From contig OU015569.1 in assembly GCA_907165135.1 (NCBI GenBank), positions 5,332,001-5,396,000 on the forward strand: a stretch of 64,000 bases of DNA, read 5' to 3'. This stretch comes from Oikopleura dioica (lineage: Eukaryota; Chordata; Appendicularia; Copelata; Oikopleuridae). Numbering within the stretch: the stretch's first letter is position 1; every line of letters begins with the position of its first letter. The notes under the pieces were generated by a model that was not told where the DNA came from, did not search any database, and saw nothing but the letters and a program-made list of their open reading frames with translations. Shown here one piece after another: positions 42,566 to 55,373 of the stretch. The position numbers and the translations under genes are program-made.

Positions 42566-43187
42566 TTTGTAAATTTGGTTCAAACTGACCGCTTATAAGC
42601 ATGAGAATCCAACAGAGGGCGCTCTTGCTATCAGGTGGATAATCTTTGAAGCAGTAGCCCGCTGCGTTGATCAGATAGGTTTTGCGTTCTAGTCCGTTTT
42701 GGGGCGTGAGCTTGACACAGTGATTAGCAGAATATCCTGGATAGTCTATCCACGATAGTTGGTTGCGTTCGAAACTAAGACAGTGCCACAGATGGATTAA
42801 TAGCAATCATATGATCCGATCAAAGGAAATCAATTCGGGACCCAAACTTTCGGTAGTTCAACTTGCTTTTAAATTTAAAAGAACCTTGATTCATGATTAT
42901 TCAATAAGTAAAATAGCGATTTATGAACCATCCTGCCTCCACTTCATGCCAGACTGTACAGTACAGTATAAGTCGTATCTTCTTGTAAATACAAAAACAA
43001 CCTTCAACGAAATCCACGATATTTAAAGAAACGATTGCACTCATTTTGTACCAAATGGCAACAGATAGAGCGATGAACAGAAACGGAAAGGTGAGTAACT
43101 TATTCGTGTTTTTTTTAATAAGCGACTTTCCAGAGAAGTTATAGAAAGAATTAAATATATTGCGCTATTTTATGGACTGGGTCAGAT
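42566..43187. other. Unassigned region with a long open minus-strand stretch
   Basis: Minus strand 42806-42590 is open (WIDYPGYSANHCVKLTPQNG, then YCFKDYPPDSKSALCWILM) and ends near a possible GTCAGT donor, but no ATG or acceptor is clear. It may be an upstream exon of the BED-like gene or another transposase remnant. The rest up to the tRNA is AT-rich. Confidence 0.35.
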
Positions 43188-43259
43188 GGTCCTATGGTGT
43201 AATGGCTATCACTGTGGACTTTGAATCCACCAATCCGAGTTCGAATCTCGGTAGGACCT
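43188..43259 (+). tRNA. trnQ-TTG: tRNA-Gln (anticodon TTG)
   Basis: 72-nt cloverleaf without intron. The acceptor stem GGTCCTA pairs with TAGGACC, the A box is TGGTGTAATGGCTA, the anticodon loop is ACTTTGAAT with anticodon TTG, and the B box is GAGTTCGAATC. Sequence is very close to animal tRNA-Gln(UUG). A T-run follows directly. Confidence 0.97.
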
Positions 43260-43262
43260 CTC

Positions 43263-43267
43263 TTTTT
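43263..43267 (+). terminator. RNA polymerase III terminator of tRNA-Gln
   Basis: A run of five T on the coding strand four bases after the tRNA end, the standard Pol III stop signal. Confidence 0.7.
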
Positions 43268-44288
43268 CTTCGCGGTGTAGGTCGCCCAATCATCATCTGC
43301 GGCGCATTTTTTTCAACTGAGAAACTAAAACTCGCCTTTTCGATGCTTCTTCTGTTTTGTCTTTCTGAGCAGCCAGCCGAGAAAAGTTAATAGCTCGCCG
43401 GGCAGCCGTAGAGATATCCAATTGGTCGAGAAAAAACGATTTCGAAACCGAAAAATGTGCCAAAATACAATTTTAGTGAATCTCAGCTTTTTTGCTTTAT
43501 AACTGCCGACTTCAGCTTCATTCAAAGTCATCTTTCATGTGTTCATTTATTTTCTTTCAAAAGGGACAAGGGAAATCAGAAATAAAGAGAGAACTAATCT
43601 ATAGTAGATTGATTTTTGCATATTCGATCAAATCTAGAATCAATCTCAAAAAGGAGAGTTTACAGTCGTTTCCGAAGAGTTTCTAGATCGAAAGAGCGCC
43701 CAGTGATGTACCTATTTTTTCGTGTTCATTCTTTAAATAAGCAAGACGACCATGAATCCATTCGAAATGAACAACACGAAGGTACTGTCAACATTTTTAC
43801 TATTGTCGATTGATTAAATTAATAATTGCCGTCTATTCACCAAGCGAGTAGTAAATTATTCACGCCAAGAATAAAAGATCACTCACGGTTTTCGTAAAGT
43901 TATTCTTGTCGATTTGATATACACGCGATTCGCGAACGATTTTCTTTTGTAGTCAATCATAAAAGGTCAAACCTTTCTTTGATCCACCAAAGTAGCTCCC
44001 ATTGTATTTTTTAATGCGCCGTTCATACCCTAGCGCGAATTTTGACAGACTTAGAAAGAGAGAAACATATTGAGAGAGAGAGTCTACTGTGTTTTTTTCA
44101 CATGCTGCTGCGAAGTTTTTCGATTAAAAAATTTTGAATTTTCTAATTCAGTCTATTTGTTCAAATATTTGCTCTTGCGCGCTGCTGTGGCCATTTTTAT
44201 TTCTGAATCACTCTCATTGACATAGAGCCGGGCTAAGACCGAGTAAGTTTAGAAAGAGAGCCAAGCCGACCTCCAAAACACATCCAAA
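43268..44288. other. Intergenic region and myosin light chain 5' leader
   Basis: About 1 kb. Several short open frames on both strands without features. The stretch near 44230-44288 just before the myosin light chain ATG looks like 5' UTR. No exon recognised. Confidence 0.45.
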
Positions 44289-45467
<1,179 letters not shown>

Positions 45468-45762
45468 AAACAGCAACGCTCTGAAACCCTCTTCTTATTC
45501 GTCTCAACCTTTTCTTTCACTCTGCCTTCGCACGAATACATATTTCAATTCTCACGAAACATACAAAAATTAAATTGTGCCTGTTGAACTTCGCTCACTC
45601 TTTTGCACGTTTTTTCGATAATCAAAAAAATAAAATACGAATTTCTTAAAAACTCTCATTACATAACTTCAAATTGTAGTCTTGATGATTGTCATTAATG
45701 AAATAATAAAGCAGTACGTTCCAAAATGCATCAGTAAATCAGTACGGTCGCTTCTAGAGTGA

Positions 45763-47130
45763 ATGCACGCGCATAGGAGGCGGGGAGGGGATTCAAGGAA
45801 GCCAACTTATTCTATCAATCACTCAGCCGGTAGCAGCGCGTTTACATCTTCGGCAACTCCTGCCTGGGCTAAATCTGAGCCTACCTCTGTTAATCCTGAA
45901 TTACAGGTACGCCTTAATTCGAACGTACAAAATTGCATCGCTGAGCCGCGTGCTGCTCTTCTAAAATTTTAAAATGGCTTTCTTTTTCAAATTCTGCTGC
46001 TTGATTAAAATGTGTTGCAAATATGATTACTTATACTATTTTGTCATTTGCCTAGAATCGTCCTGTTCTCCCCGAGGATATGAGCAAAGATCGGACGAAT
46101 GAGTTCCTGTCGATTTGTCGATCGATGGGGACGAACGCCATGGCAGGCAAGGGCGCTGGTCGAAACCGTCAACGATCGCAAATTGCGGCGCGGTGCAAGG
46201 CAGTCGGCAAAGACATCACCAACACATGGGACAAACTAGGAAGATTAACACAGCTTTGCAAGAGTACCACGCTCTTCAATGACAAGCCCGTCGAAATTCA
46301 AGAACTCACTTATATCATCAAACAAGACATGGACCAAATGAGGTATTCAATCGTTTTTTGAACGCTGTGTGGTAGACACACGTTTTAGACAGTCACTGGC
46401 TGAGTTGGACAGAATGCAATCTGGAACGCCCAACTCGAAAGACGGGGAAAAACATAACAAATCCATGGTAGCCGTTTTGCCTTTGCTATTTATTATTTTG
46501 AATAATTAGGTCCGGAGCTTGCAAACGAAATTGGCCGCAATGAGTAGCAATTTTAAATCGACTCTCGAGGCGCGGCGAGAAAACATGAAAGCACAGAGCG
46601 ATAGGAGAAGTCAATTCTCCGGAAAGGGCATTCCTGGAGACTCGCAAAGCAGCTTTATGCGTTCCACCGTCCTGTTCAATGACGACCAAAGAGCACAGAA
46701 TAACGATTCCAGTTTGATTCCTCTCAATCAGCAATTTCAAGGTCCATTTTTTCTCATCAAACGCTCTTTTAACTGGATTTAGGACAAATGTATGAAGAGC
46801 AAGATCAGTATTTACAAGATCGATCGAAAGCGATGGAACAAGTCGAATCAACCATCGTCGAGCTGGGAGATATGTTCGTTCAGTTAGCTGGAATGGTGAA
46901 AGGTAACGATTCTATGGCTCGGCTCGTACGTAAATTGTGTCTTTTTAGCGCAAGAAGAAACCATCATGAGAATAGACTCGAACGTCGAGGAGTCGGAGAT
47001 GAACATCGAGTCTGCGCATACCGAGCTCCTAAAGTACTTCCGTTCCGTAACATCGAACCGCTGGCTAATGGTCAAGGTCTTCGCCACTATGATCATTTTC
47101 TTCATCGTTTTCGTTATTTTCTTTGCCTAA
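45763..47130 (+). CDS. STX5: Syntaxin-5, Qa-SNARE of ER-Golgi transport
   Basis: Qa-SNARE for ER-to-Golgi and intra-Golgi fusion. The short-form start region is SKDRTNEFLSICRSMG (human CRDRTQEFLSACKSL), then an Habc region with KSTTLFNDKPVEIQELTYI and IKQDMDQM, SLQTKLAAMSSNFKSTLEAR, the SNARE helix (QVESTIVELGDMFVQLAGMV, then AQEETIMRIDSNVEESEMNI) and the C-terminal anchor after RSVTSNRWLMVKVF, with only alanine after the hydrophobic stretch. Introns near 45907-46055, 46343-46389, 46467-46508, 46739-46782 and 46900-46948. The first ATG at 45763 adds a leader with an Arg-rich HRRRGGDSRK, comparable with the long STX5 isoform. Intact. Confidence 0.92.
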
Positions 47131-47330
47131 AATTTCAACAAGCCGTTATTCAATTCATACTTATTAAGATAATACAAATTTAAAGGCCGTTTCGGGCCAC
47201 CTAAGTCCGTTAGAATATTAAAAGTTCCTCCAGTGCAATAATCCCTCATATTATATAAAACTTTAATAGGTGAAATCTGTACACATTGAATTCATATATC
47301 TAACGATCGCTTTTTATAGATTCTGGTGAC

Positions 47331-49285
47331 ATGGCTGTCGAATCGGACGAAACGGATTCCAGAGGAAGGGCGCAATATGCGATCAGGCACGTTTGAAAAA
47401 AGATTTTTGATGTTCTAAAGAATAAACTTTTAAAACTTTCGCTAGGGATGCGCCAGACGAGAATGAAGCTCGTTTTTCTGTTGAAGAAGCTGTCGAAAAA
47501 GCTGGTTTTGGTCGATTTCAGTGGAGATTGAGTATCTTAACTGGCATGGCATGGATGGCAGACGCTATGGAGCTCATGATTCTATCAATAATCGCGCCGG
47601 CTCTTCGTTGTGAGTGGAAGTTAGACTCGTGGAAGGAAGCTTTGGTTTCGACTGTGGTTTTTGTAGGAATGATGTGTTCAAGCGCTTTTTGGGGAAAACT
47701 TTGCGATCGACACGGGTAAGACATAAAAATTCGTCGCTTGAGATTATGTTTCTTCTGTCAGACGGCGCTCAGGATTGGTATTAGCGGTTGCATTTGTCTC
47801 ATATGTTGGAGTTTTGTCGGCTTTCGCACCAACCTATCCGTGGATTTTGATTCTTCGAGGCTGTGTCGGGTTTGGAGTCGGCGGGGTGCCTCAATCTGTT
47901 ACAGTAAGCATCCTTTGCTCGTTTTAGTTTGAATCAAGCTTCAATTAGTTATACTCCGAATTCCTGCCGAAGAAAGCAAGAGGGAGGTGTATAATGATGA
48001 TCGAAGTATTTTGGGCGATTGGCACTTGTGTGGAAGTTATCCTCGGTAAGATGGTAATTCTGTCTTTGTCTAACAGTTTGATTCTAGCGATTCTGATAAT
48101 GCCAAAGTACGGTTGGCGTGCTTTGTTAGGAGTTAGCGCGATTCCACTGATTCTTTTTACAATTTCCTGCAGATGGCTTCCTGAATCGCCCCGATACCAC
48201 ATGCTTTCTGGAAATCCGGATAAGGCGCTGCTTGTATGTTCTTTTTTGAACTGGACAAATTCCAATGACCTTTTTAGACGCTTGAGTCTGTTTGCAAGAC
48301 GAACGGAAAGCAGCTTCCTAAAGGAAGGCTCCTTACGACTGGATCTGTTGAATCTCGCGGAAGCATAAGCGACTTGCTTAGCCCGCAAATGAAGAATACG
48401 ACTCTTCTTTTGTGGCTCATTTGGTTCGCATGCGCTTTTAGTTATTATGGAATCGTCTTGATGACAACGGAAATTCTTCAAGAACTCAAGGAAGGAACTT
48501 GTGACGCAAAGGATCAGTGCAGTTTTAATTGCCGCGATTTAGACACGGTAATGTCCAGAAAAATTAATTTCGCTAACATCTTTTCAGGGTGATTATATCG
48601 AACTTTTGTGGACTACTCTTGCAGAATTTCCCGGATTAATCGTTACTCTTCTCATCCTTGAGTATGTGGGCAGAAAAGCCACGCTTGCAGTTACGATTTT
48701 TGGCTTCGCTATCTTCACATTTATAACCCCGCATGCCACATCAGAGAAAGCCACTATTTTTTGTCTATTTGCTGCCCGCGCTTTCATATCTGGCTCATTC
48801 CAAGCGGCATATGTTTATACACCAGAAGTATACCCTACATCAATGCGTGCGGTTGGGCTAGGAACATGCAGGTATGTGCTCTCAATCTTAAAGCTTTTTC
48901 CAACTTGTATTAGCGGCTTTGCAAGAGTTGGTGCTCTTATAACGCCTTTCATCGCGCAAGTTCTCATCCGGCAGAGTCAAGTCGCCGCTGCATCTACATA
49001 TGGCATCGTGGCTTTGTTTAGGTTCAAAACTGAGACACAGAAAACTCCCGTTTATTAAATTTCCGCTTAAAAAGTAAATTTATAAATACTATAAAGCGTC
49101 TTTTTACTGACAGAAGTTGAACCTTCGTGAAGGTAGCCTCTCTTGCCTCCATCCTGTTACCGATTGAAACGAAGGGCCGTGACCTAAAGGATGTTACCTC
49201 CACACAGAAAAATAAATCTCAGAAACGCCCCGAACCTCCGGCTGAATTTGAAAATCCTATCTCGTTTGATCAGTCCGCTAACTGA
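47331..49285 (+). CDS. SVOP: Synaptic vesicle 2-related protein SVOP (MFS transporter)
   Basis: Twelve-helix MFS protein of the SV2/SVOP group, found on synaptic vesicles in vertebrates; it binds nucleotides and its substrate is unknown. Start 47331 ([16 protein letters not shown]). Family blocks in order: [77 protein letters not shown]-like [105 protein letters not shown] and [12 protein letters not shown]. All twelve helices are accounted for. Introns are about 45-60 bp. It starts 200 bases after STX5. The order and identity of motifs to vertebrate SVOP are strong. Confidence 0.88.
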
Positions 49286-49668
49286 ACCAGCTATTCCCAT
49301 TTTATCGCCATATTAAGTTATTTAATTATCCGCAATGTTTTTTGCTAAACAGCATGCAAGCTTGAAAATCTCGTTTAGCGAAATATTTACCATTATTGCT
49401 TCTTGTCTACTTTTCTTCATTCATTTCGAACTTTGTTTCCGGCTATTTTTATCCTTTTTATATATCAATGCAGTTTCTTCATTCCTATTTTTTAGCCAAA
49501 GTACCTTTTGTCTGTGCAATCGTCATAATTGTATGAATTTTATCATTTCTGTTACACAAACACCAGCCCCACTTATATATTTAAACGAAGTAAATCTTAA
49601 CATCAACTGTTATAACATATTCTAATGCGTTTTTGTTCAGTGGGGATTGGAGTGGGCGGTACTCCACT
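49286..49668. other. Intergenic spacer SVOP/CTR9
   Basis: About 380 AT-rich bases. The final part contains TTTTTGTTCAG at 49630-49640, 28 bases before the CTR9 ATG, which could be a spliced-leader acceptor or a leader-intron acceptor. No exon recognised. Confidence 0.45.
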
Positions 49669-52600
49669 ATGGATCATGGCGGCCCTAAAACGATCGAAAT
49701 ACCAATTCGAAACTCGGAGGAAGTTATCGAATTGGAATGCTCCAGTATTCCTGATGCTGGAGAGGTGCTCAACATTTTGAGCAATGAGGCCGCCCCCATG
49801 CGCGTCTGGCTCGAACTTGCTCTTGAATTCTGGCGCCAAGATCGTCGAGACGAATTTCAGCAAGTGTTGGAGGAGGCCCGCACGAAAGCAGGAAAGGACT
49901 ACATGGGCCACGAAAAGGATACAATGAGATGCCTCGATACTCTAGCAGCATACAACGTCATCTGTGGAAAGCAGGAAATCGACAAGGAAAAACAAACCAA
50001 GTTTTTCATGGAAGCTACAACTTTGTATACTCTCGCCGATAAAGTCATTATGTACGACCAAAGCCATCTCCTCGGGCGCGCCTGCTTCTGCCTCCTCGAT
50101 AAAGGCGATCAACTTGACCAGGCCGATAATCAGTTCAATTTCGTTCTCGATCAAGATCCCAACTCCATTCCAGCGCTCCTGGGAAAAGCCTGCATTGCCT
50201 TCAACAAACGCGACTTCAAAGGCGCACTTGGGCATTACAAAAAATGTCTGCGACTGAATCCTGGCTGTCCAGCTGATATTCGTCTCGGAATGGGTCTTTG
50301 CTTCTATCGAATGAACAAGCTTGGTAAAGCCGTCGATGCTTTCACACGGGCGCTTACAATCAACAAGAGATGCGTTGGAGCCCTTGTTGGTCTTGCCGTC
50401 ATCAACTTGAACCAAAGGGATATGACCTCTGTCAAAGATGCAATTACTCTCTTTTCTTCTGCATATAAAATCGACAAGAAGAACGCCTTGGTTCATATTC
50501 ATCTTGCGAACCATTTCTTTTTCCGAAACGCAATAGATAAAGCGCAGCAACTCGCATTTCACGCTTTGCATCACACCGAACATCAGCAAATTCGTGCGGA
50601 AGCGTGCTATCAGCTCGGCCGGTGCCATCATAAGAGTGGCGATTACGAACAAGCGTTTCGTTACTACAACCAAGCCGCGAACTTTTCAACGCCTAAGTAT
50701 GCACTGCCGTATTATTATCTCGGTTGCATGTATCTTCAACGCGGTTCTCCCTCTGACATTGAACAGGCAATCATTCTTTTCGAGAAGATCCTCAAGGAGT
50801 ACCCTAACGAGCATGACACTATGAAAGTTCTTGGTCACTTATACGCCGACTCGACTGATCCAGAAAAATGTGCCCTTGCAAAAACTCACCTAGAGAAAGT
50901 GGTTGCTAATAATCCAAAAGATTGGGAAGCGCTCATTGACTACGCTCAGGTGCTGGAGCAGTTCACTCCAGAGAAATCTCTTGAAACGTATCGAAAGGTG
51001 ATCGAACTGATGGAGTGCATGGGAGTTGATGTGCGTGCAGAAATCTACAATAATATTGGTACACTCCAAATGCGCCTTGGGAATCTCGAAGATGCTAAAA
51101 CGAATCTGCAGTATGCTGAAGATAAAATCAAGATACTTGTCGATGGTCCTGATTACATGTACTACAGGAGCCTTCATAATACAGTAAAGTATAACTCCGC
51201 TCGATTGATGGAAAAGATGTACAACTTCGACAAGGCGATCTGGCTCTACAAAGAAATCGTTAACAATAACCCCAAGTACATCGATGCTATTCTAAGACTA
51301 GGGTGTATGCATCGTGACAAGGGCCAAATCTTCGACGCTTCGGACTTGTTCAAGGAAGGCTTGAACATTGACCCAGAAAGTCCGGATGCCTGGAGCTTGA
51401 TTGGAAATCTCCACTTAGAAAAGGGAGAGTGGGGGACCGGACAGAAAAAGTTTGAAAGAATTCTGAAAGCTGAAAGGACGGCAAATGATGCGTATGCGAA
51501 TGTTGCGCTTGGAAATGTATGGCTCAATATGATACATGCACCAGCGAGGGATCAAATGAGACTCAAACGACATCAAGAAAGAGCGTTGACCTTGTACAAG
51601 AATGTATTGCGTCAGGATCCAAAGAACATCTACGCTGCCAACGGCCTTGGAGCTGTTCTCGCTCACAGAGGATATACCAGCGAAGGTAAGTTTAAGATGA
51701 GAAATATGTTTCGACTCACGGTTACTTTTAGCAAGAGACATTTTCTCACACGTCCGAGAGGCAACATCTGAAATGAAAGATGTGTGGTTCAATCTGGCGC
51801 ATATCTACGTTGAGCAGAAGCAATTTTCAAGTGCAATTCAGATGTACAAAAATGCGATGCGAACATTCAACTTGCAATCGGATCCTGGTAAGGTCCAGAC
51901 TTGAATAAAGAATAACGATTATTGAAGATTGCCTCACATATCTTGCCCGAGCACTGTTCAAGAACAATTTGATGGAAGAATGCAAGCAATGTCTCATAAA
52001 AGCAAGAAGGGTTGCGCCGCAGGATACTGTTGTTCTCTATAACTTGGCGTTGGTTATGCAACAGCTAGCCGAGAGAAAGCTCATCGCGTCTAAGAGCAAT
52101 CTCAAAGAGGTAATGACTTTATCGTTCTATTTATTTGCATTCACTTTACTATTTAGGTCGTTTGCGCTGTAAGAGATCTGGAATTGAGTGAGCGGTATTT
52201 CGAATGGCTCAGTGTTGCTGGAGACAAGCATAAATTCGCTTTGGTTGGGGCGAGCAATGAAGCACGCAAGTGCAAGGATATCCTTACTCAAGCTCATATC
52301 GTAAATAAAATAGTCTTCTTCAAAAACTAATTTTGTTCAGTACGTCAATCGAGCCAAATTAGCTGATGATGAGGAACGTGCTCATCGTGAACGAACTAAA
52401 GAAAGCGTCAATCAAGCGACGTTGAAAAGAAAGCAAAAGGAGCAAGAGAGAATCGCTGCGGCAGAAGCCAGACAGCGTGCGCTCGAAGTAAAACGAAACG
52501 AGTATCGAGAAAAAACTGGTGCCGTCTTGGAGAAAGTCTACAAGCCATCCGAAAAGTTCAAGGACAGCACGCCGAAACCGAAGGGCTCGAAAAGTAACTG

Positions 52601-53108
52601 GTTTTATTCAAAACGATATTTATTATAATTCAGAGCAACGTCGACGAAACGAAGGCGACGATGGTCTCATTAATGACAACGAATCTGATGCTGAGGCCGG
52701 ATCTGCCCTTCGAGGAAGAAAGAAGAAGAAGAAACAACGAGACTCGGATGATGAGCGACCAGCGCCATCGCGTTTCAATCCCAAGCACAAAAGTAGAGAA
52801 GTCATCGACGACGACTCGTCTTCCGACGAGGACTTCAACGCAAAGGTAGCAAAAGAATATGAAATAGAGATAACGTGATGATTAAGGCCCATGTACAACA
52901 GCAAGCGATGCTTTCGTCAAGCAGTGACGAGGAAGCCGGCCCACCAAAGCCACAGAAAGACACCTTGGCTAGTTCAAGCGATGAAGACGCCCCTCCAGCG
53001 CCATCGAACAAAACTGCCATGTTGGATAGTTCAAGTGATGAGGATATGAATTCCGATACGGAGAAGAAGAATACTAGCCGACCTGGATTGGATTCCGGTA
53101 ACCGCTAA
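49669..53108 (+). CDS. CTR9: CTR9, TPR scaffold of the PAF1 transcription elongation complex
   Basis: CTR9 scaffolds PAF1C, which travels with RNA polymerase II and promotes H2B ubiquitination. Start 49669 ([19 protein letters not shown]; human CTR9 starts with SIEIPLRDTDEVIEL). One exon of about 2 kb without introns (to about 51685) encodes the TPR array, with blocks such as [58 protein letters not shown]. Smaller exons follow with [16 protein letters not shown], then the basic coil ([20 protein letters not shown]) and an acidic tail with repeated SSSDEDA/SSSDEEA. About 1,070 residues, close to the human 1,173. The tail carries casein-kinase-2-type serines. Confidence 0.95.
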
Positions 53109-53299
53109 ATTCAATCTTATAATAATATATCATTTAAGATTCGGATTGATCCAGTTTGAATTATTGAATTATTTCCTTCTACAGTAGAAGTTCTACTATT
53201 ATTGACCTTTCTCTTTCCCTTTTCGCACTATTCTATTTACATGTGGGATTCACATAACTGCCTGAAAAATATATGCTCTTTGTAATCAACTTCATATTA

Positions 53300-53308
53300 T
53301 TTTTTTAG
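53300..53308 (+). promoter_or_regulatory. Putative trans-splice acceptor for TRMT6
   Basis: TTTTTTTAG ends six bases before the TRMT6 ATG at 53315. No upstream coding exon exists that it could serve, so a spliced-leader acceptor is the simplest reading; a leader exon cannot be excluded. Confidence 0.4.
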
Positions 53309-53314
53309 GTAAAG

Positions 53315-55323
53315 ATGGAAGTGATCGCTGACGGAGATCGAGCAGTTATTGGCCACGATGGAATATATAAAATCATGGTAGTGAAGAAGGGCAAACATGC
53401 CTCGTTTGCAAAGCATAAATTTTCATGGGACGCCTGCATTGGAAGTAGTTGGGGACATACCTGGCAAATACAACAAGGACATTTGGAGAAGCTAGATATT
53501 GCTGAGGCCTGTGGAGGTATCACACAGTTTTGATATGTACAATTTACTGTATCGATAAGAAAATGTCGTCTCGAAGGTCCTTGGGAATATTCAATCAGGA
53601 GCGGACAACCGAAACGCTGCAGATTTGTCGCAGAAGGGCCAGAACTTAGAAAGAGAGCGCATCATGGAGATGCGAGAAGAACAGAAGGGCGAAGAACTTA
53701 TTGAAAAGATCGCAAGAGGAAATGCCGATTTCGAAAGCAAGACACGATTTACCCAAGAGAAGTTTGTCAGGCACAAGCAGAAGAAGCACGGTGGACGAAT
53801 TGAGGTAAGAAGGAAGTTGTAGGTGCATCTTTTTGAATGATTTTATAGATCTTGAAGCCGTCAATGAAATTGATCGTGCATCAGAAACTCGCAACAGAAA
53901 GGACGAAAGGAGCTTACTTGGATGTACAGGAGTTCGCTACAATTATGGCGATGGCAAATATCCATGCAAATTCGAAAGTTCTGCTTGCTGACCACTCATC
54001 GTGTTTCATGACTGGAGCAATATTATGTAAGATGAAATTAAAAAACTTCACTTGAGGCAAATTTTCATAAAATTTTTTTTCGTGCTCAGAAGAAAGACCA
54101 GAAAATTCTGAGTCGAATGGGCTAGATTTGACCCGAAAATTTTGACTTTATGACGTCAAAAATTGCGTAACAAAGTCCAGATTAGGGCATTTTTGGTAAA
54201 CTTTTGGGGAACTTTTAAGGAGGTTTCCGTTGGACTTATTCGACGTTCTATAGCTCAAAAGAATCGCCGTCGAAAATTGAGGGGGGGTTTTAAAGGGTTT
54301 TGAAAAAAACCAAGAAAAAAATTTTGACCATTTTTCGACCGGTCGGTTTGAAGGTGTTTCTCTTGGAATTTTTCAAAATTCAGGAAAACCCCCCCTCAAT
54401 TTTCGACGGCGATTCTTTTGAGCCCAAGAACGCCGAAAAATTCCATCGGAAACCCCTTCAAAAGCTCCCCAAACGATTTTTAGGGAAAATGAGTCATAAT
54501 GACGTCATTTGATGGAATTATAGAGCCGGAAGTAGACCATTCGACTCAGAATTTCATCTTCTTTCAGATAAGCCAATAAAATATTTTTCAAAAAATTTTG
54601 CCTCAAGTCGACTTTTTTAATTTCATCTAAGGGATTTCTAGCGACAATTTAATTCAAATGAATAAATTCTGTAGCGAAATTGAATGGAGGAAGAGGGGAA
54701 CTCGTCTCAATTTTTCAAGGGCAGCTCGGCGATAGTCCTCCTCATGTACCCCTTCAAAATTATGACTTCCCAGATGAAGTGTGGGACAAGCTCTCTTATT
54801 ATCCTGCGAAAAATTTGGGGAAGGCTGTAATCAGCAAAGTTTTTTTACTACCAGAATTGAAGGATGAAGATGAAGAGCCCCAACCGAAGAAACAGAAAGT
54901 TGAAGAGGCAGAAGATAAAGGAAGGATTTCCCGACGTGAGAGGCAGGAGAAACGTCTCAAAAAATACTCCAGAGCGGCAGAACTACTAAAAGAACAGCTA
55001 GAATGTCTAGTGATTGCAGCGAAGCATCACCCACTGCCGTGGCTTTTTATGCTGCTCTCTTTTTTAAAACCTAGCTGCCCATTCGTTGTTTATTGTGATA
55101 AGAAGGAACCTCTTATGGGTAAGGAATGCAGCTTCAATTATTTAGTAAGAATCTCTTTTTAGAAATTTTCAACAAGCTTCACGAGAGTAAAAGGGCTGTT
55201 ATGTTGTCAATTAACAGCATTTTTGAACGAACTGTGCAAGTGTTGCCTAAAAGAACACACCCCGAAGTCCACATGCCTGGAAATCGCGGATATGTTCTTT
55301 ACGGAATTTCTGTACAGGCATAA
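53315..55323 (+). CDS. TRMT6: tRNA m1A58 methyltransferase non-catalytic subunit TRMT6
   Basis: TRMT6 (yeast Gcd10/Trm6) pairs with the catalytic TRMT61A to methylate A58 of tRNAs and holds the tRNA. Start 53315 (MEVIADGDRAVIGHDGIYKI); human TRMT6 has FVILKRGKVYKAVQVKKKKK at this place. Further blocks: GADNRNAADLSQKGQ (human GTDNRNIVDDGKSQ), TRFTQEKFVRHKQKKHGGRI, ILKPSMKLIVHQK, TIMAMANIHANSKVLLADHS, KLNGGRGELVSIFQG, RRERQEKRLKKYSRAAELL, LVIAAKHHPLPWLFM, RPFVVYC-like CPFVVYCDKKEPLM, and the end LPKRTHPEVHMPGNRGYVLY. A 648-bp intron (54027-54674) is enlarged by a MITE; the other introns are about 50 bp. Stop 55323, only 50 bases before the next ATG. Confidence 0.93.
54031..54627. mobile_element. 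Foldback MITE with TAA target duplication in a TRMT6 intron
   Basis: A 597-bp element with ends GATGAAATTAAAAAA and its complement TTTTTTAATTTCATC, flanked by TAA at 54028-54030 and 54628-54630, a duplication type typical of PIF/Harbinger-derived MITEs. The two halves are inverted copies for most of the length; inner parts include TTCGACGTTCTATAGC..., GAATCGCCGTCGAAAATTGA and the complementary partner near 54385-54425. No coding capacity. Removing it leaves a 48-bp intron. Confidence 0.88.
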
Positions 55324-55352
55324 ACTTATCCTATCAGCTTCGCCCTAGCACT

Positions 55353-55365
55353 TAGTTCTTTTAAG
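55353..55365 (+). promoter_or_regulatory. Putative operon trans-splice acceptor for DENND1
   Basis: AGTTCTTTTAAG ends directly at the first ATG at 55366 and nine bases before the in-frame ATG at 55374. TRMT6 stops 50 bases upstream, leaving no room for a promoter, as in tunicate operons processed by spliced-leader trans-splicing. Confidence 0.45.
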
Positions 55366-55373
55366 ATGAATAG

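Noticed and set aside
49942-50673. 243-codon minus-strand frame
   Set aside because: Entirely antisense to the conserved CTR9 TPR exon and without recognisable domain.
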